Assembly (NCBI GenBank): GCA_017475785.1
Contig: JAFVEX010000128.1
Coordinates: 1 to 17,198 of the forward strand
Direction of reading: 5' to 3'
Length of the DNA stretch: 17,198 nucleotides
Origin: Eubacterium sp.
Lineage (GTDB): Bacteria > Bacillota_A > Clostridia > Lachnospirales > Lachnospiraceae
Under the pieces are notes generated by a model. The model was given only the letters and a program-made list of their open reading frames with translations, searched no databases and had not been told where the DNA came from. Both the position numbers and the translations under genes were made by a program. How positions within the stretch are numbered: position 1 is the first letter of the stretch; each line of letters starts with the position of its first letter. Positions 1 through 7,131 of the stretch are shown here, piece after piece.

Positions 1-182
1 CAGATGCAGCTGAAGAACGCGCAGATGCAGCCGAGGAACGCGCAGATGCAGCCGAAGAGCGCGCAGATGCAGCCGAGGAACGCGCAGATCAGGCAGAGGA
101 GCGCGCAGATCAGGCAGAGGCAGAAATTGCGAGGCTTAAAGAGCAGCTTGCCGCGTTGCAGCAAAGCATTCATCAGATGTGA
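1..182 (+). CDS. C-terminal coiled-coil tail of a probable Rpn-family PD-(D/E)XK nuclease/transposase (5' truncated)
   Basis: The reading frame that is open from the left edge (codons starting at base 3) ends at a TGA at 180-182. It encodes about 59 residues made of alanine/glutamate/arginine heptads (unit D-A-A-E-E-R-A) followed by a leucine-bearing segment, EIARLKEQLAALQQSIHQM, which is a textbook coiled coil. Tails of this kind commonly end Rpn-family recombination-promoting nucleases/putative transposases in Lachnospiraceae, and a second Rpn-like fragment lies at 6890-7048. The catalytic domain would lie outside the window, so the family assignment is inference; any protein ending in an Ala/Glu/Arg coil would look the same. 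An alternative frame with an ATG at base 4 is also open through the repeats but gives a Gln/Arg/Met-rich low-complexity peptide and is not believed. Confidence 0.5.
   Translation, partial: DAAEERADAAEERADAAEERADAAEERADQAEERADQAEAEIARLKEQLAALQQSIHQM
3..107 (+). repeat. 21-bp tandem repeat, five units, encoding coiled-coil heptads
   Basis: Five consecutive 21-bp units start at 3, 24, 45, 66 and 87, and a sixth degenerate unit begins at 108. Units 2 and 4 are identical. Differences are mostly synonymous (gaa/gag, gct/gcc), with a change to gatcaggca in unit 5. Each unit encodes one heptad, so copy-number change would preserve both the frame and the coil register. Confidence 0.9.
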
Positions 183-261
183 GAAGATATCTGGCTGGCG
201 GTAGTCAGAGGAAAACAGACGATGCGAAAAAAGACAGGAGGGAGCAGGCATGCCATGCTCG

Positions 262-301
262 TGAAGAAGGCAGAAAGCAGATGAAGAAGGCAGATTGCAG
301 A
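262..301 (+). repeat. 20-bp tandem duplication
   Basis: Copy 1 (262-281) and copy 2 (282-301) match at 18 of 20 positions, differing only at AA versus TT in the middle. It lies 80 bp past the stop codon of the coiled-coil gene and has the same purine-rich, GCAGA-containing character, so it may be a decayed extension of that repeat-rich tail. No function is evident. Confidence 0.8.
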
Positions 302-460
302 TAAAGGCGCAGCCTCAAAGTTTTTGCAGACAAACTATTTTCGACATGTCAGATTTTCCTTTAAAAACAGGGAATTCTGGCGTGTCGTTTTTTATGACCC
401 GGAATCACAAAATCAAAATCATTGCTTTACGGCGGAGTAGTGCCTCTGATAGATTGGAAA

Positions 461-488
461 TTAGTAAGAATAAACTAACTGGTAAAAT
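461..488 (+). promoter_or_regulatory. Candidate operator (18-bp inverted repeat) and extended -10 for the surface-protein gene
   Basis: TTAGT at 461-465 and ACTAA at 474-478 form an inverted repeat with an 8-bp centre. It is immediately followed by TGG-TAAAAT (480-488), an extended -10 element (TGn plus TAAAAT). No good -35 is visible at the usual spacing. A start near 495 would leave a leader of about 49 nt before the ATG at 544. The 18-bp repeat matches the one at 8910-8927 at 13 of 18 positions. Confidence 0.35.
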
Positions 489-543
489 CGCGAATTTAGA
501 GGTAATTCGGCTTTTGTCAGGAATTTATGAACGGAGGGACGAG

Positions 544-3500
544 ATGAGAAACACAAAGCGATTTTTGCCTTGTCTGCTGGCAGCCGCGATGGTTGTGACA
601 TCCATCACGCCTGCGGCGGTCATGGCAGCGCCAGACGCAGTATCTGCGGAAGCACAGGCGGAGGATTCAGGAAGCGGAGAAGATGGCGACGGAACCGTTC
701 TGGGTGCAGATGATTCTTCGGCGCCGGAAGATGTATCCGGAGATGCGTCAGATTCAGATGCGGAAGGTGATGTGGTCATTGCCGATTCAGGCGCAGAAAC
801 ATCAGATGATGTATCTGCGGACAATCAGGAGCCAGTCAATACTGGGGACGAGAGCGATGTATCCCCGGACACCGCGCAGCAGGACGTATCCGGATCCGAT
901 ACGGATAATTCCGGGGGAACACAGGATGCTGCTTTGCCGGACGCTTCAAACAGCAGTGATGATTCAGGAGACAGCGTGGAAATACAGGTAGAGACAGACG
1001 TGTCTGAGACACCTGCAGAAGAGACTGTTTCCGGCGGTCCTGCACGGGTAAGCCAGGAGAGCGGGGCAGACGAAAATGCCGGAGAAACCGGCGAAGGATC
1101 AGAAAACAGTGAAGAAGGTGAGCAGGAGCAGTGCCCGACACCGGAGCTGGATCTGAGTGCTGTTAAGTATGATGAGTATGGTTTCTATAGCAGCGGCAGC
1201 ATCAAAGTACTGAAAGTGGATGGTTATTCCTATCGTTATACAGTGGATGGGACAATGCCGTCGCCGGATAACGGCAAGGCGCCAGCCAAAAGCGGAAATA
1301 TCACTGCCACAAACATCAAAGGCGGCACACGGGATGAACAGGACATAGTCACCTTACGGGTGATTGCATATGCTGATGATAAACAGAACTCCGAAATCGC
1401 AGAGGTCTCTGTGAAGCTGGCACCAGCAGATATGGTGACGGTGAAGGATCTGAATCTCCGCAAGGCGATTATGGATTCCATTGGCAAAGAAGGTGACCCG
1501 GCGTTGACTGTCCTGACGCAGGGAGATCTTGAAAAGGTTACCCATCTGGTGGCAGAGAATGCGGGGATCAAGGATCTGACAGGTCTGGAATATGCCACCA
1601 ATCTGGAGGAACTCGATCTGTCCGGAAACGATCTGGGCGGAACAATTGGCAAATATCCGCTGGAAGAATATGGCAGAAGTCTTTTGAGCAGAGGAATACG
1701 TTCATTTGCCTCTTTAAAGAGGGTGGATGTGAGCAATTGTAAAATTGGTGCGAAAGGCATGCGGATCGACTCCAACGGGAATAGTCTGGTATATTTCCTG
1801 ATGCCGATATTCCAGTCGGAATTACTGGAGTCTTTGGATATGTCCGGTAACGAAATGTATGGCGAATTTTCCGTCACGACATCTTATGGTGTAGTTGTAT
1901 CTTTGAACAACCTGAAAACGATTAATCTGTCTGACAATGATCTGACAGCCTTTACCATGTCCCGTTCGCTGCCGGCAAAGAGTCTGGAAAAAATTGATCT
2001 CAGCAAAAACCGGCTCTGGCCGGATGAAAATGCGGGAGACTGGTACAAATATGCAGTAAAGCGCGGTCTGGACAAATACGACCTGTCCGATCAGAAGGAT
2101 CTGCTGGAACTTCGCGAGGTTGGAAAGGATTCGGAGACCAGCGGAACTGTCGGTGTCGACAATGAAAACCGTGTGATCGAACTGGGTGAGGTATTCGGTG
2201 ATACGATTCACAGCCTGCTGCGTGGTTATGTCGGTGAGCGCCAGATGAGCGGAACAATCGAGGGTGTTGAGGGAACTATCCCGATTTCTTCTACCCTCAG
2301 TGCGCAGAACAGCTGGTTCGATCTAAAGCTAGATCAGGCAGGGGAAAACAGCTTCTCTATGACCCTGACCCATCTCAATGGGGAAACCAGAACCTATACG
2401 GTCAAAGCGAAGCGGTTGGATGTGCCTGCCGCAGAAGAAAATGAAGAGAGTGCCGGGATAAAAGATGTGCAGCTTCAGAAGGCAGTTATCAGTGAGTTGA
2501 ATAAGCTGGAGGCATATCAGGGTGATAATGCGCTGACGCCATCCGGTCATCAGGTAACAAAGGGCGAGATGGCATTATTGACGGGAAGCCTTACCGTTCA
2601 AAACGCGGCAAATCTTTCCGGGCTTGAGTATGCAGAGAACCTGAGCGTACTGACACTGAGGAATCTGAAGATGTCCGGAGAAATGCTGAGTCTTACGGGA
2701 CTTTCCGGGTTGAAAAGTCTGACGGTGTCAGGTGATGTGGCTGCTATTGAGGGGTTTGACGGGATGACTGCCCTGACAAATGTCAGCATCAGCAGCACCG
2801 GATTGCAGCGAATAGACGGAATCGAGAAACTGTCAGGTGTGCAGTCCCTTGCTGTGACGGGAGCATATCAGGAATTTCCTGATGTTTCCAGCTTAAAGGA
2901 ACTGACCAGTCTGAAGATGACAGGAGAATACGCATCGGTTTCGGATTTTTCAGAACTGACAAAGCTGCAGACACTGCAGTTGTCCGGTCATTTTCGGGAA
3001 GTACCGGCCGCTCTGAAGGAACTTCCTTCCCTGCAAACTCTGTCATTGATTTCCGATTGTCTTTCCGCTGCGCCGGAAATTCCGGCATCTGTCACAAGCC
3101 TTGGAATTTCTGCAGATGAAAATGGGGCACTGCCGAATCTTTCTGCGAACACGCTGAGATCTCTGAGTTTTTATAACATCTCAGGGACTGTCAAGTGGCC
3201 GGCCGCAATCGGTGAAGCTTCAACAGTCGGAACGATCAATCTCGTTGAGATAGCATCAGGCACTTATGCTCTGCCTGGATTCAAAAATAAAGCCGGGACG
3301 GCAATTACGTACAGTATCACCGGTCAGGAAGAAGCAACGTGTGTGATTGATCTGTCAGATGAAACGGGCAATCCCTGCGTGCTGAGGGTTCGTGACGGAT
3401 CCTTTACGCTGACGGGGGAAAACAGTGGACTGACACAGATTTTTGCTTACAGTTTGAAGAACTTGAAGTTTGATGAGCGTTTTGTATGCAGCGGCCTCAA

Positions 3501-6500
3501 TTCCATTTCCGTAGATGCAGCGGATCAGGTGACATTTGACGCGGCGGCAAAAGCAGTGAATCTGAGCTCGCTGACGTATCAGTTGGTTGTAGAAGCAGGT
3601 TTCCCAGCGGGAGCAAATGTGCCGAAACTCTCAACTGTCACTGTGAGACAGTCCATGGGGACAAACCAGTTTCCGGCAGAACTGAATGACATGAAGGAGA
3701 TGCAGACACTGACCTGGGCGAACTCTGCGCTGGAGGATATCAGCACACTGGATCTGAGCGCGTGTGAAAACCTGAAGAGCCTGACCTTCACCGGAAATGG
3801 TTCGTTTGGATCATTTGACGGATCGAAGCTGCCGGGCAGTCTGACCAGTTTCACGCTGGGAAGCTGTGGAATCCGCTCGCTTGTCGGATCATGGTCGCAT
3901 TTGTCCAATATGATATCTTTGAATATCTTTATGAATCCACTGACGATATTCCCTTCAGAGGCAATCAGGAGCATGCCGGGTCTGCAGAGTGCAACAATGG
4001 CGTGGAATAAATATACGAGCATTCCGGCTGATACGTTTGAAAACAGCGCAAATCTGAAAATGATCACATTCGGCAACTGGGTTCCGGTCCGAAATGTCAA
4101 CAATAAGATGGTTCCGCTGGAGGGGAGTGAGACAGAGAAGGCAATTCAGAAGCTTCTGGAGGTCGCTCCGGACTGCAAATATACTTTTGATTACGGCCCG
4201 GATGGAATCGTCAATACTGCAGGAAACTGGGCCGGCCTGACAGAAATCACATCTGATGTCGGAAGCATTCAGGAAGATGTCTTTACGGTTGAGAATCTGA
4301 CCATGCAGGTACCGGCAAGTAAGGAGTCCGTGACATTGACGATGCAGGCGCTGATGGATGACACGGAAATCACAATAGGCGGTAAGCAGTATCGGAGCGG
4401 AGATTCTATTACGGTTCCGCTGCGGGAGGCAACCACAACAGTAAATATTCATACGTCCAATCCCTTTGGTGAGGAATTCGGCATGGATACCGAGATGAAT
4501 TATTCGCTGAAGATTACTGCGGCGGATTACATGGAAGAATTCATCCCTGTTGATGGGGGCGCCTATACAGTCGGTTTTGAACTGCGGAAGGCAGACGGAA
4601 CGTACTCGATGGCACATGATTATTTTGATCACAATGCACAGGTACGTCTGCAGGACGGCACCTACGATATTCGTTTTACAACGACTGCGGCCAGTATGAT
4701 CAGCGCGATGCGTTATACAAATCCGAAAGGGGAAACACTTCAGACAGAGGTTGTAGCAGAAGATGGTGATAGGCGCACCTACAGGATGTATTCGGATACA
4801 CTGGAAGAGCGGATCACAGTTTCTCCGCGTGTGAAGCCCATGGGCGATGCCTATGTCAGCTGCTATATGTATTTTGACTTGGCGAAGGTTGTCGATATTA
4901 CTGATTCTATCGGCGCGGATAAAGCGGATCTGAATGCGGCGATTGTACGCGCAAATGAGATTCTGGAAAAACGGAATATTTATACGAGCGACACATGGAA
5001 TGCACTGGAAAATGCTCTGAAAGGCGCACAGGAGATAGCGGCGCTTGAAGCCGCAAAGCAGTCAGTAATCAACAGAACAGCCGCTTCTTTGACTGAAGCG
5101 ATCGAAGCCTTGCAGATTGATCAGGCAAAACTGGCAGATACCTCGGAATTGAAGAGCGCTATTGAGACAGCTGAAGCACTTACAAAGGGGAATCACACGG
5201 ACACTGCGTGGGAGGCACTGCAGGAAGCAATTGTAGACGCAAAGGCAGTTCTCAATGAGCCGACTTCGAGCAAGAGTGAAGTGACATCGGCACTCAAGAG
5301 TCTGAATACAGCAGTGAAGCTGTTCAACTCCAGCGGCGAGGCATCCACACTGGATCCGGCTTCCCTGGAAGATGGACAGTACAGCGTCTATGTGGACATG
5401 ATGAATGCGGCAAATCCGGCACAGAAATCCATGTCGGATGGGGCTGTGACCAAGCCGGTCACACTGACAGTGAAGAATGGAAACTACAGCATTACTGCAA
5501 ACTTCCATGGTATTTACATCACCCTGGCAGGCACCAGCTTTTTCGGCTACATGAAGGAGCTCTCTTACTGGGATGGAAGCGCGTATACGCCTGTCACCGT
5601 GAACAGTACTTATGACATAGTGGATGATTATAATAAAGATACTTCCGGAAAGGCTGCATACAAATATCCGTATGAGATGACGTTCCCGCTGGTGAATAAG
5701 GCTGCAGGTGATGATGAGAACGCATTTATCCATGTACAGGTGTTTGTGCCAATCATGGAAGCAATTTCGCCAGGATCCGGCACGCAGCAGGCGCTGATGA
5801 AGATCGACTGGTCCTCGTTAAAGAAGGGCTCGTCTGACGCTGAAGCTGCGCAGCAGAAGGAAAGCGCCGTGAATAGTCTGAACAGCACGGTCTCTGACGC
5901 GAAAAACATTAGCAATACCTCTGGCATCTACACAGATGAAAGCTATCAGGCGCTGCAGACTGCCATCACCGAGGCAGAGGCACTGGCGAAAAATCCTGGT
6001 GCCACGAAAGAGCAGCTTGAGGCAGCCCGGGAGAAGATCGAGAAAGCCAGGAAAGGTCTGGTAAAGGCAACTTCCGGAACGGGTACATCTTCAGGCAGTA
6101 CGGGAACATCCGGCGGAACAAAGACAACCGGCTCCACGAAGCAGGCGAAGACAACGGCCAAAGTCGTCAAAGGCAAAACCTATAAGAAGGCAAAGCAGTC
6201 CTATAAGGTCACAAAGGCTGCGACAGCGAAAACGGCGGGCACAGTTACCTTCACAAAGGCGAAGAACGCGAAGAACATCACGGTTCCGAAGACCGTAAAG
6301 CTCGCGGACGGCAGGACCTACAAGGTCACTCAGATCGGCGCGAAAGCCTTCACCGCGTCTAAGATCCGCAAGGTTACAATCGGGGCTAATGTCAAAAAAA
6401 TAGCCGCGAACGCATTCGCCAGAAGCAAAGCCGTCACAGTTGTCCTGAAGACAAAGAGTCTGAAGAAAGCCTCAGTAAAAGGCAGCCTGAAGAACTCAAA

Positions 6501-6615
6501 GGTGAAAACGGTTCAGGTGAAGGCTGGCAGTGCGAAGGTGAACCGGAAGCTTGTGAAGAAATATAAGAAGATCTTCACAAAGAAGATTGCGGGAAAGAAA
6601 GTGACAGTGAAGTAA
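544..6615 (+). CDS. Secreted multidomain LRR / NEAT-like / FIVAR surface protein with BspA-like basic C-terminus (2023 aa)
   Basis: This is a giant exported adhesin-like or ligand-binding protein. The start at 544 is set by GGAGGG (535-540) and a clear signal peptide (residues 1-28, cleavage near AVMA/AP). Order of segments: acidic Asp/Ser/Glu low-complexity stalk (29-196); chitobiase-C-like beta domain (about 197-295); internalin-type LRR block (about 298-500); small beta domain (about 533-633); long second LRR block (about 639-1190); cadherin-like beta-sandwich region (about 1216-1320); NEAT-like domain 1 (about 1330-1450); two FIVAR-type helical modules (about 1454-1524 and 1532-1595); NEAT-like domain 2 (about 1606-1758); third FIVAR (about 1776-1840); Gly/Ser/Thr linker; lysine-rich LRR_5/BspA-like domain (1866-2023). 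There is no LPxTG motif or C-terminal membrane helix, so wall attachment would be non-covalent (inference). NEAT families bind heme or host proteins; the ligand here is unknown. It is monocistronic, ending at a strong hairpin. Confidence 0.88.
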   Translation: MRNTKRFLPCLLAAAMVVTSITPAAVMAAPDAVSAEAQAEDSGSGEDGDGTVLGADDSSAPEDVSGDASDSDAEGDVVIADSGAETSDDVSADNQEPVNTGDESDVSPDTAQQDVSGSDTDNSGGTQDAALPDASNSSDDSGDSVEIQVETDVSETPAEETVSGGPARVSQESGADENAGETGEGSENSEEGEQEQCPTPELDLSAVKYDEYGFYSSGSIKVLKVDGYSYRYTVDGTMPSPDNGKAPAKSGNITATNIKGGTRDEQDIVTLRVIAYADDKQNSEIAEVSVKLAPADMVTVKDLNLRKAIMDSIGKEGDPALTVLTQGDLEKVTHLVAENAGIKDLTGLEYATNLEELDLSGNDLGGTIGKYPLEEYGRSLLSRGIRSFASLKRVDVSNCKIGAKGMRIDSNGNSLVYFLMPIFQSELLESLDMSGNEMYGEFSVTTSYGVVVSLNNLKTINLSDNDLTAFTMSRSLPAKSLEKIDLSKNRLWPDENAGDWYKYAVKRGLDKYDLSDQKDLLELREVGKDSETSGTVGVDNENRVIELGEVFGDTIHSLLRGYVGERQMSGTIEGVEGTIPISSTLSAQNSWFDLKLDQAGENSFSMTLTHLNGETRTYTVKAKRLDVPAAEENEESAGIKDVQLQKAVISELNKLEAYQGDNALTPSGHQVTKGEMALLTGSLTVQNAANLSGLEYAENLSVLTLRNLKMSGEMLSLTGLSGLKSLTVSGDVAAIEGFDGMTALTNVSISSTGLQRIDGIEKLSGVQSLAVTGAYQEFPDVSSLKELTSLKMTGEYASVSDFSELTKLQTLQLSGHFREVPAALKELPSLQTLSLISDCLSAAPEIPASVTSLGISADENGALPNLSANTLRSLSFYNISGTVKWPAAIGEASTVGTINLVEIASGTYALPGFKNKAGTAITYSITGQEEATCVIDLSDETGNPCVLRVRDGSFTLTGENSGLTQIFAYSLKNLKFDERFVCSGLNSISVDAADQVTFDAAAKAVNLSSLTYQLVVEAGFPAGANVPKLSTVTVRQSMGTNQFPAELNDMKEMQTLTWANSALEDISTLDLSACENLKSLTFTGNGSFGSFDGSKLPGSLTSFTLGSCGIRSLVGSWSHLSNMISLNIFMNPLTIFPSEAIRSMPGLQSATMAWNKYTSIPADTFENSANLKMITFGNWVPVRNVNNKMVPLEGSETEKAIQKLLEVAPDCKYTFDYGPDGIVNTAGNWAGLTEITSDVGSIQEDVFTVENLTMQVPASKESVTLTMQALMDDTEITIGGKQYRSGDSITVPLREATTTVNIHTSNPFGEEFGMDTEMNYSLKITAADYMEEFIPVDGGAYTVGFELRKADGTYSMAHDYFDHNAQVRLQDGTYDIRFTTTAASMISAMRYTNPKGETLQTEVVAEDGDRRTYRMYSDTLEERITVSPRVKPMGDAYVSCYMYFDLAKVVDITDSIGADKADLNAAIVRANEILEKRNIYTSDTWNALENALKGAQEIAALEAAKQSVINRTAASLTEAIEALQIDQAKLADTSELKSAIETAEALTKGNHTDTAWEALQEAIVDAKAVLNEPTSSKSEVTSALKSLNTAVKLFNSSGEASTLDPASLEDGQYSVYVDMMNAANPAQKSMSDGAVTKPVTLTVKNGNYSITANFHGIYITLAGTSFFGYMKELSYWDGSAYTPVTVNSTYDIVDDYNKDTSGKAAYKYPYEMTFPLVNKAAGDDENAFIHVQVFVPIMEAISPGSGTQQALMKIDWSSLKKGSSDAEAAQQKESAVNSLNSTVSDAKNISNTSGIYTDESYQALQTAITEAEALAKNPGATKEQLEAAREKIEKARKGLVKATSGTGTSSGSTGTSGGTKTTGSTKQAKTTAKVVKGKTYKKAKQSYKVTKAATAKTAGTVTFTKAKNAKNITVPKTVKLADGRTYKVTQIGAKAFTASKIRKVTIGANVKKIAANAFARSKAVTVVLKTKSLKKASVKGSLKNSKVKTVQVKAGSAKVNRKLVKKYKKIFTKKIAGKKVTVK

Positions 6616-6698
6616 AGAACGCGCGCTTTGCAAACCAGCAATCCGAAATCAGAACGACCAGAGTCAAAACACGATCAATAATCGGTCTTGCTTGAAAG

Positions 6699-6738
6699 GC
6701 GGCCGCGCGGATTTGAAAGGATCTGCGCGGCCGCTTCT
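6699..6738 (+). terminator. Strong hairpin terminator after the surface-protein gene
   Basis: The arms 6699-6712 and 6721-6734 pair over 14 bp, with one G-U wobble, around an 8-nt loop. The stem is very GC-rich (GCGGCCGCGC core). It is followed only by a short TTCTT tract, so efficiency is uncertain, but its position 84 nt after the stop codon fits a terminator. Confidence 0.75.
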
Positions 6739-6748
6739 TAAAAAAAGC

Positions 6749-6777
6749 TGGTAATCTCATGTGGATTATGGTACACT
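6749..6777 (+). promoter_or_regulatory. Weak candidate promoter upstream of the ATPase/nuclease gene
   Basis: TGG-TACACT (-10 at 6772-6777, with extended TGn) is preceded after a 17-bp spacer by TGGTAA (6749-6754), a poor -35. It lies just past the previous terminator and would produce a leader of about 350 nt running through the Rpn-like fragment. It is offered only as the best match in this stretch. Confidence 0.2.
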
Positions 6778-6889
6778 TTCAGCAAGTCAAATGACAGGCA
6801 AGTCCAATTTCAGCTCCTTGCAGTGTTCGCTGCTTAAGGTGGGAGGTTCCCACAGAAATTCCTTGCTCTCAACTAAATAGCGGGCTGGA

Positions 6890-7048
6890 ATGAATGTGGA
6901 GAAAAACTTCCTGTGTGCAGAAGGCAAGCTGGATGATGTATCAGATCGCATAAAAACCTTCCTGAAGTATGTCTCGGGCGGACAGCCTGCGGATGCTTTC
7001 GCGCAGGGGCTTGAGGCTGCAGTAAAAAATTTGCCTGTTATAAAATAA
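6890..7048 (+). pseudogene. Fragment resembling the C-terminal part of an Rpn-family PD-(D/E)XK nuclease/transposase
   Basis: The 52-codon frame ending at TAA 7046-7048 reads MNVEKNFLCAEGKL, then DDVSDRIKTFLKYVSGGQ, then PADAFAQGLEAAVKNL. This resembles the region after the catalytic core of Rpn-type nucleases, where a short helix of the type 'elkaFLdYv.g...dafv..l..aV' precedes the tail. The same frame continues upstream but is broken by a TAG at 6878-6880, no convincing ribosome binding site precedes the ATG, and the PD-(D/E)XK core is absent, so it is read as a decayed remnant rather than a working gene. The match is from memory of the family, not a search; a small unrelated hypothetical gene cannot be excluded. 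Confidence 0.5.
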
Positions 7049-7075
7049 TGGCCTACAAAGGACAATCGCCAAATT

Positions 7076-7119
7076 CGCGTAAACGCGGCACTGGCTCATT
7101 GCCAGTGTATGAATCATAC
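7076..7119. repeat. Three abutting small inverted repeats before the ATPase/nuclease gene
   Basis: CGCGT/ACGCG (7076-7080 and 7083-7087), CACTGGC/GCCAGTG with a 5-nt loop (7089-7095 and 7101-7107), and GTATGA/TCATAC around a single base (7107-7112 and 7114-7119) lie nose to tail. All three are perfect. The last ends just before the GGGAGG ribosome binding site (7121-7126), so they could fold in the mRNA leader or be the end of a vanished mobile element. Confidence 0.7.
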
Positions 7120-7131
7120 AGGGAGGAATCG

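Larger units (their letters stand above)
183..543. other. Gene-free leader upstream of the surface protein
   Basis: These 361 bases contain no credible gene. They hold a 20-bp tandem duplication (262-301), a candidate 18-bp operator and extended -10 element (461-488), and the GGAGGG ribosome binding site (535-540) of the following gene. An open frame runs from 295 into the next gene, but its first 83 codons lack a signal peptide and look non-coding. I saw no clear terminator for the truncated upstream gene. Confidence 0.6.

Noticed and set aside
3..107. Possible CRISPR array
   Set aside because: The 21-bp units are directly adjacent with no spacers and encode a coiled coil in frame.
295..543. 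Extended start of the surface-protein frame at 295
   Set aside because: The signal peptide and GGAGGG ribosome binding site both point to ATG 544. The 83 extra codons would bury the signal peptide and cover the candidate promoter.
3955..4632. Long antisense open frame (225 codons) inside the surface-protein gene, and similar ones at 1236-1877 and 5062-5733
   Set aside because: They are Cys/His/Arg-rich translations with no ribosome binding site or recognisable domain, lying opposite well-supported domains; they are shadows of the sense codon use.
7048..7131. 28-codon N-terminal extension of the ATPase/nuclease gene, with ATG overlapping the stop of the Rpn-like fragment
   Set aside because: ATG 7132 has a strong GGGAGG site and a family-like start, and the extension consists largely of the palindromic leader.
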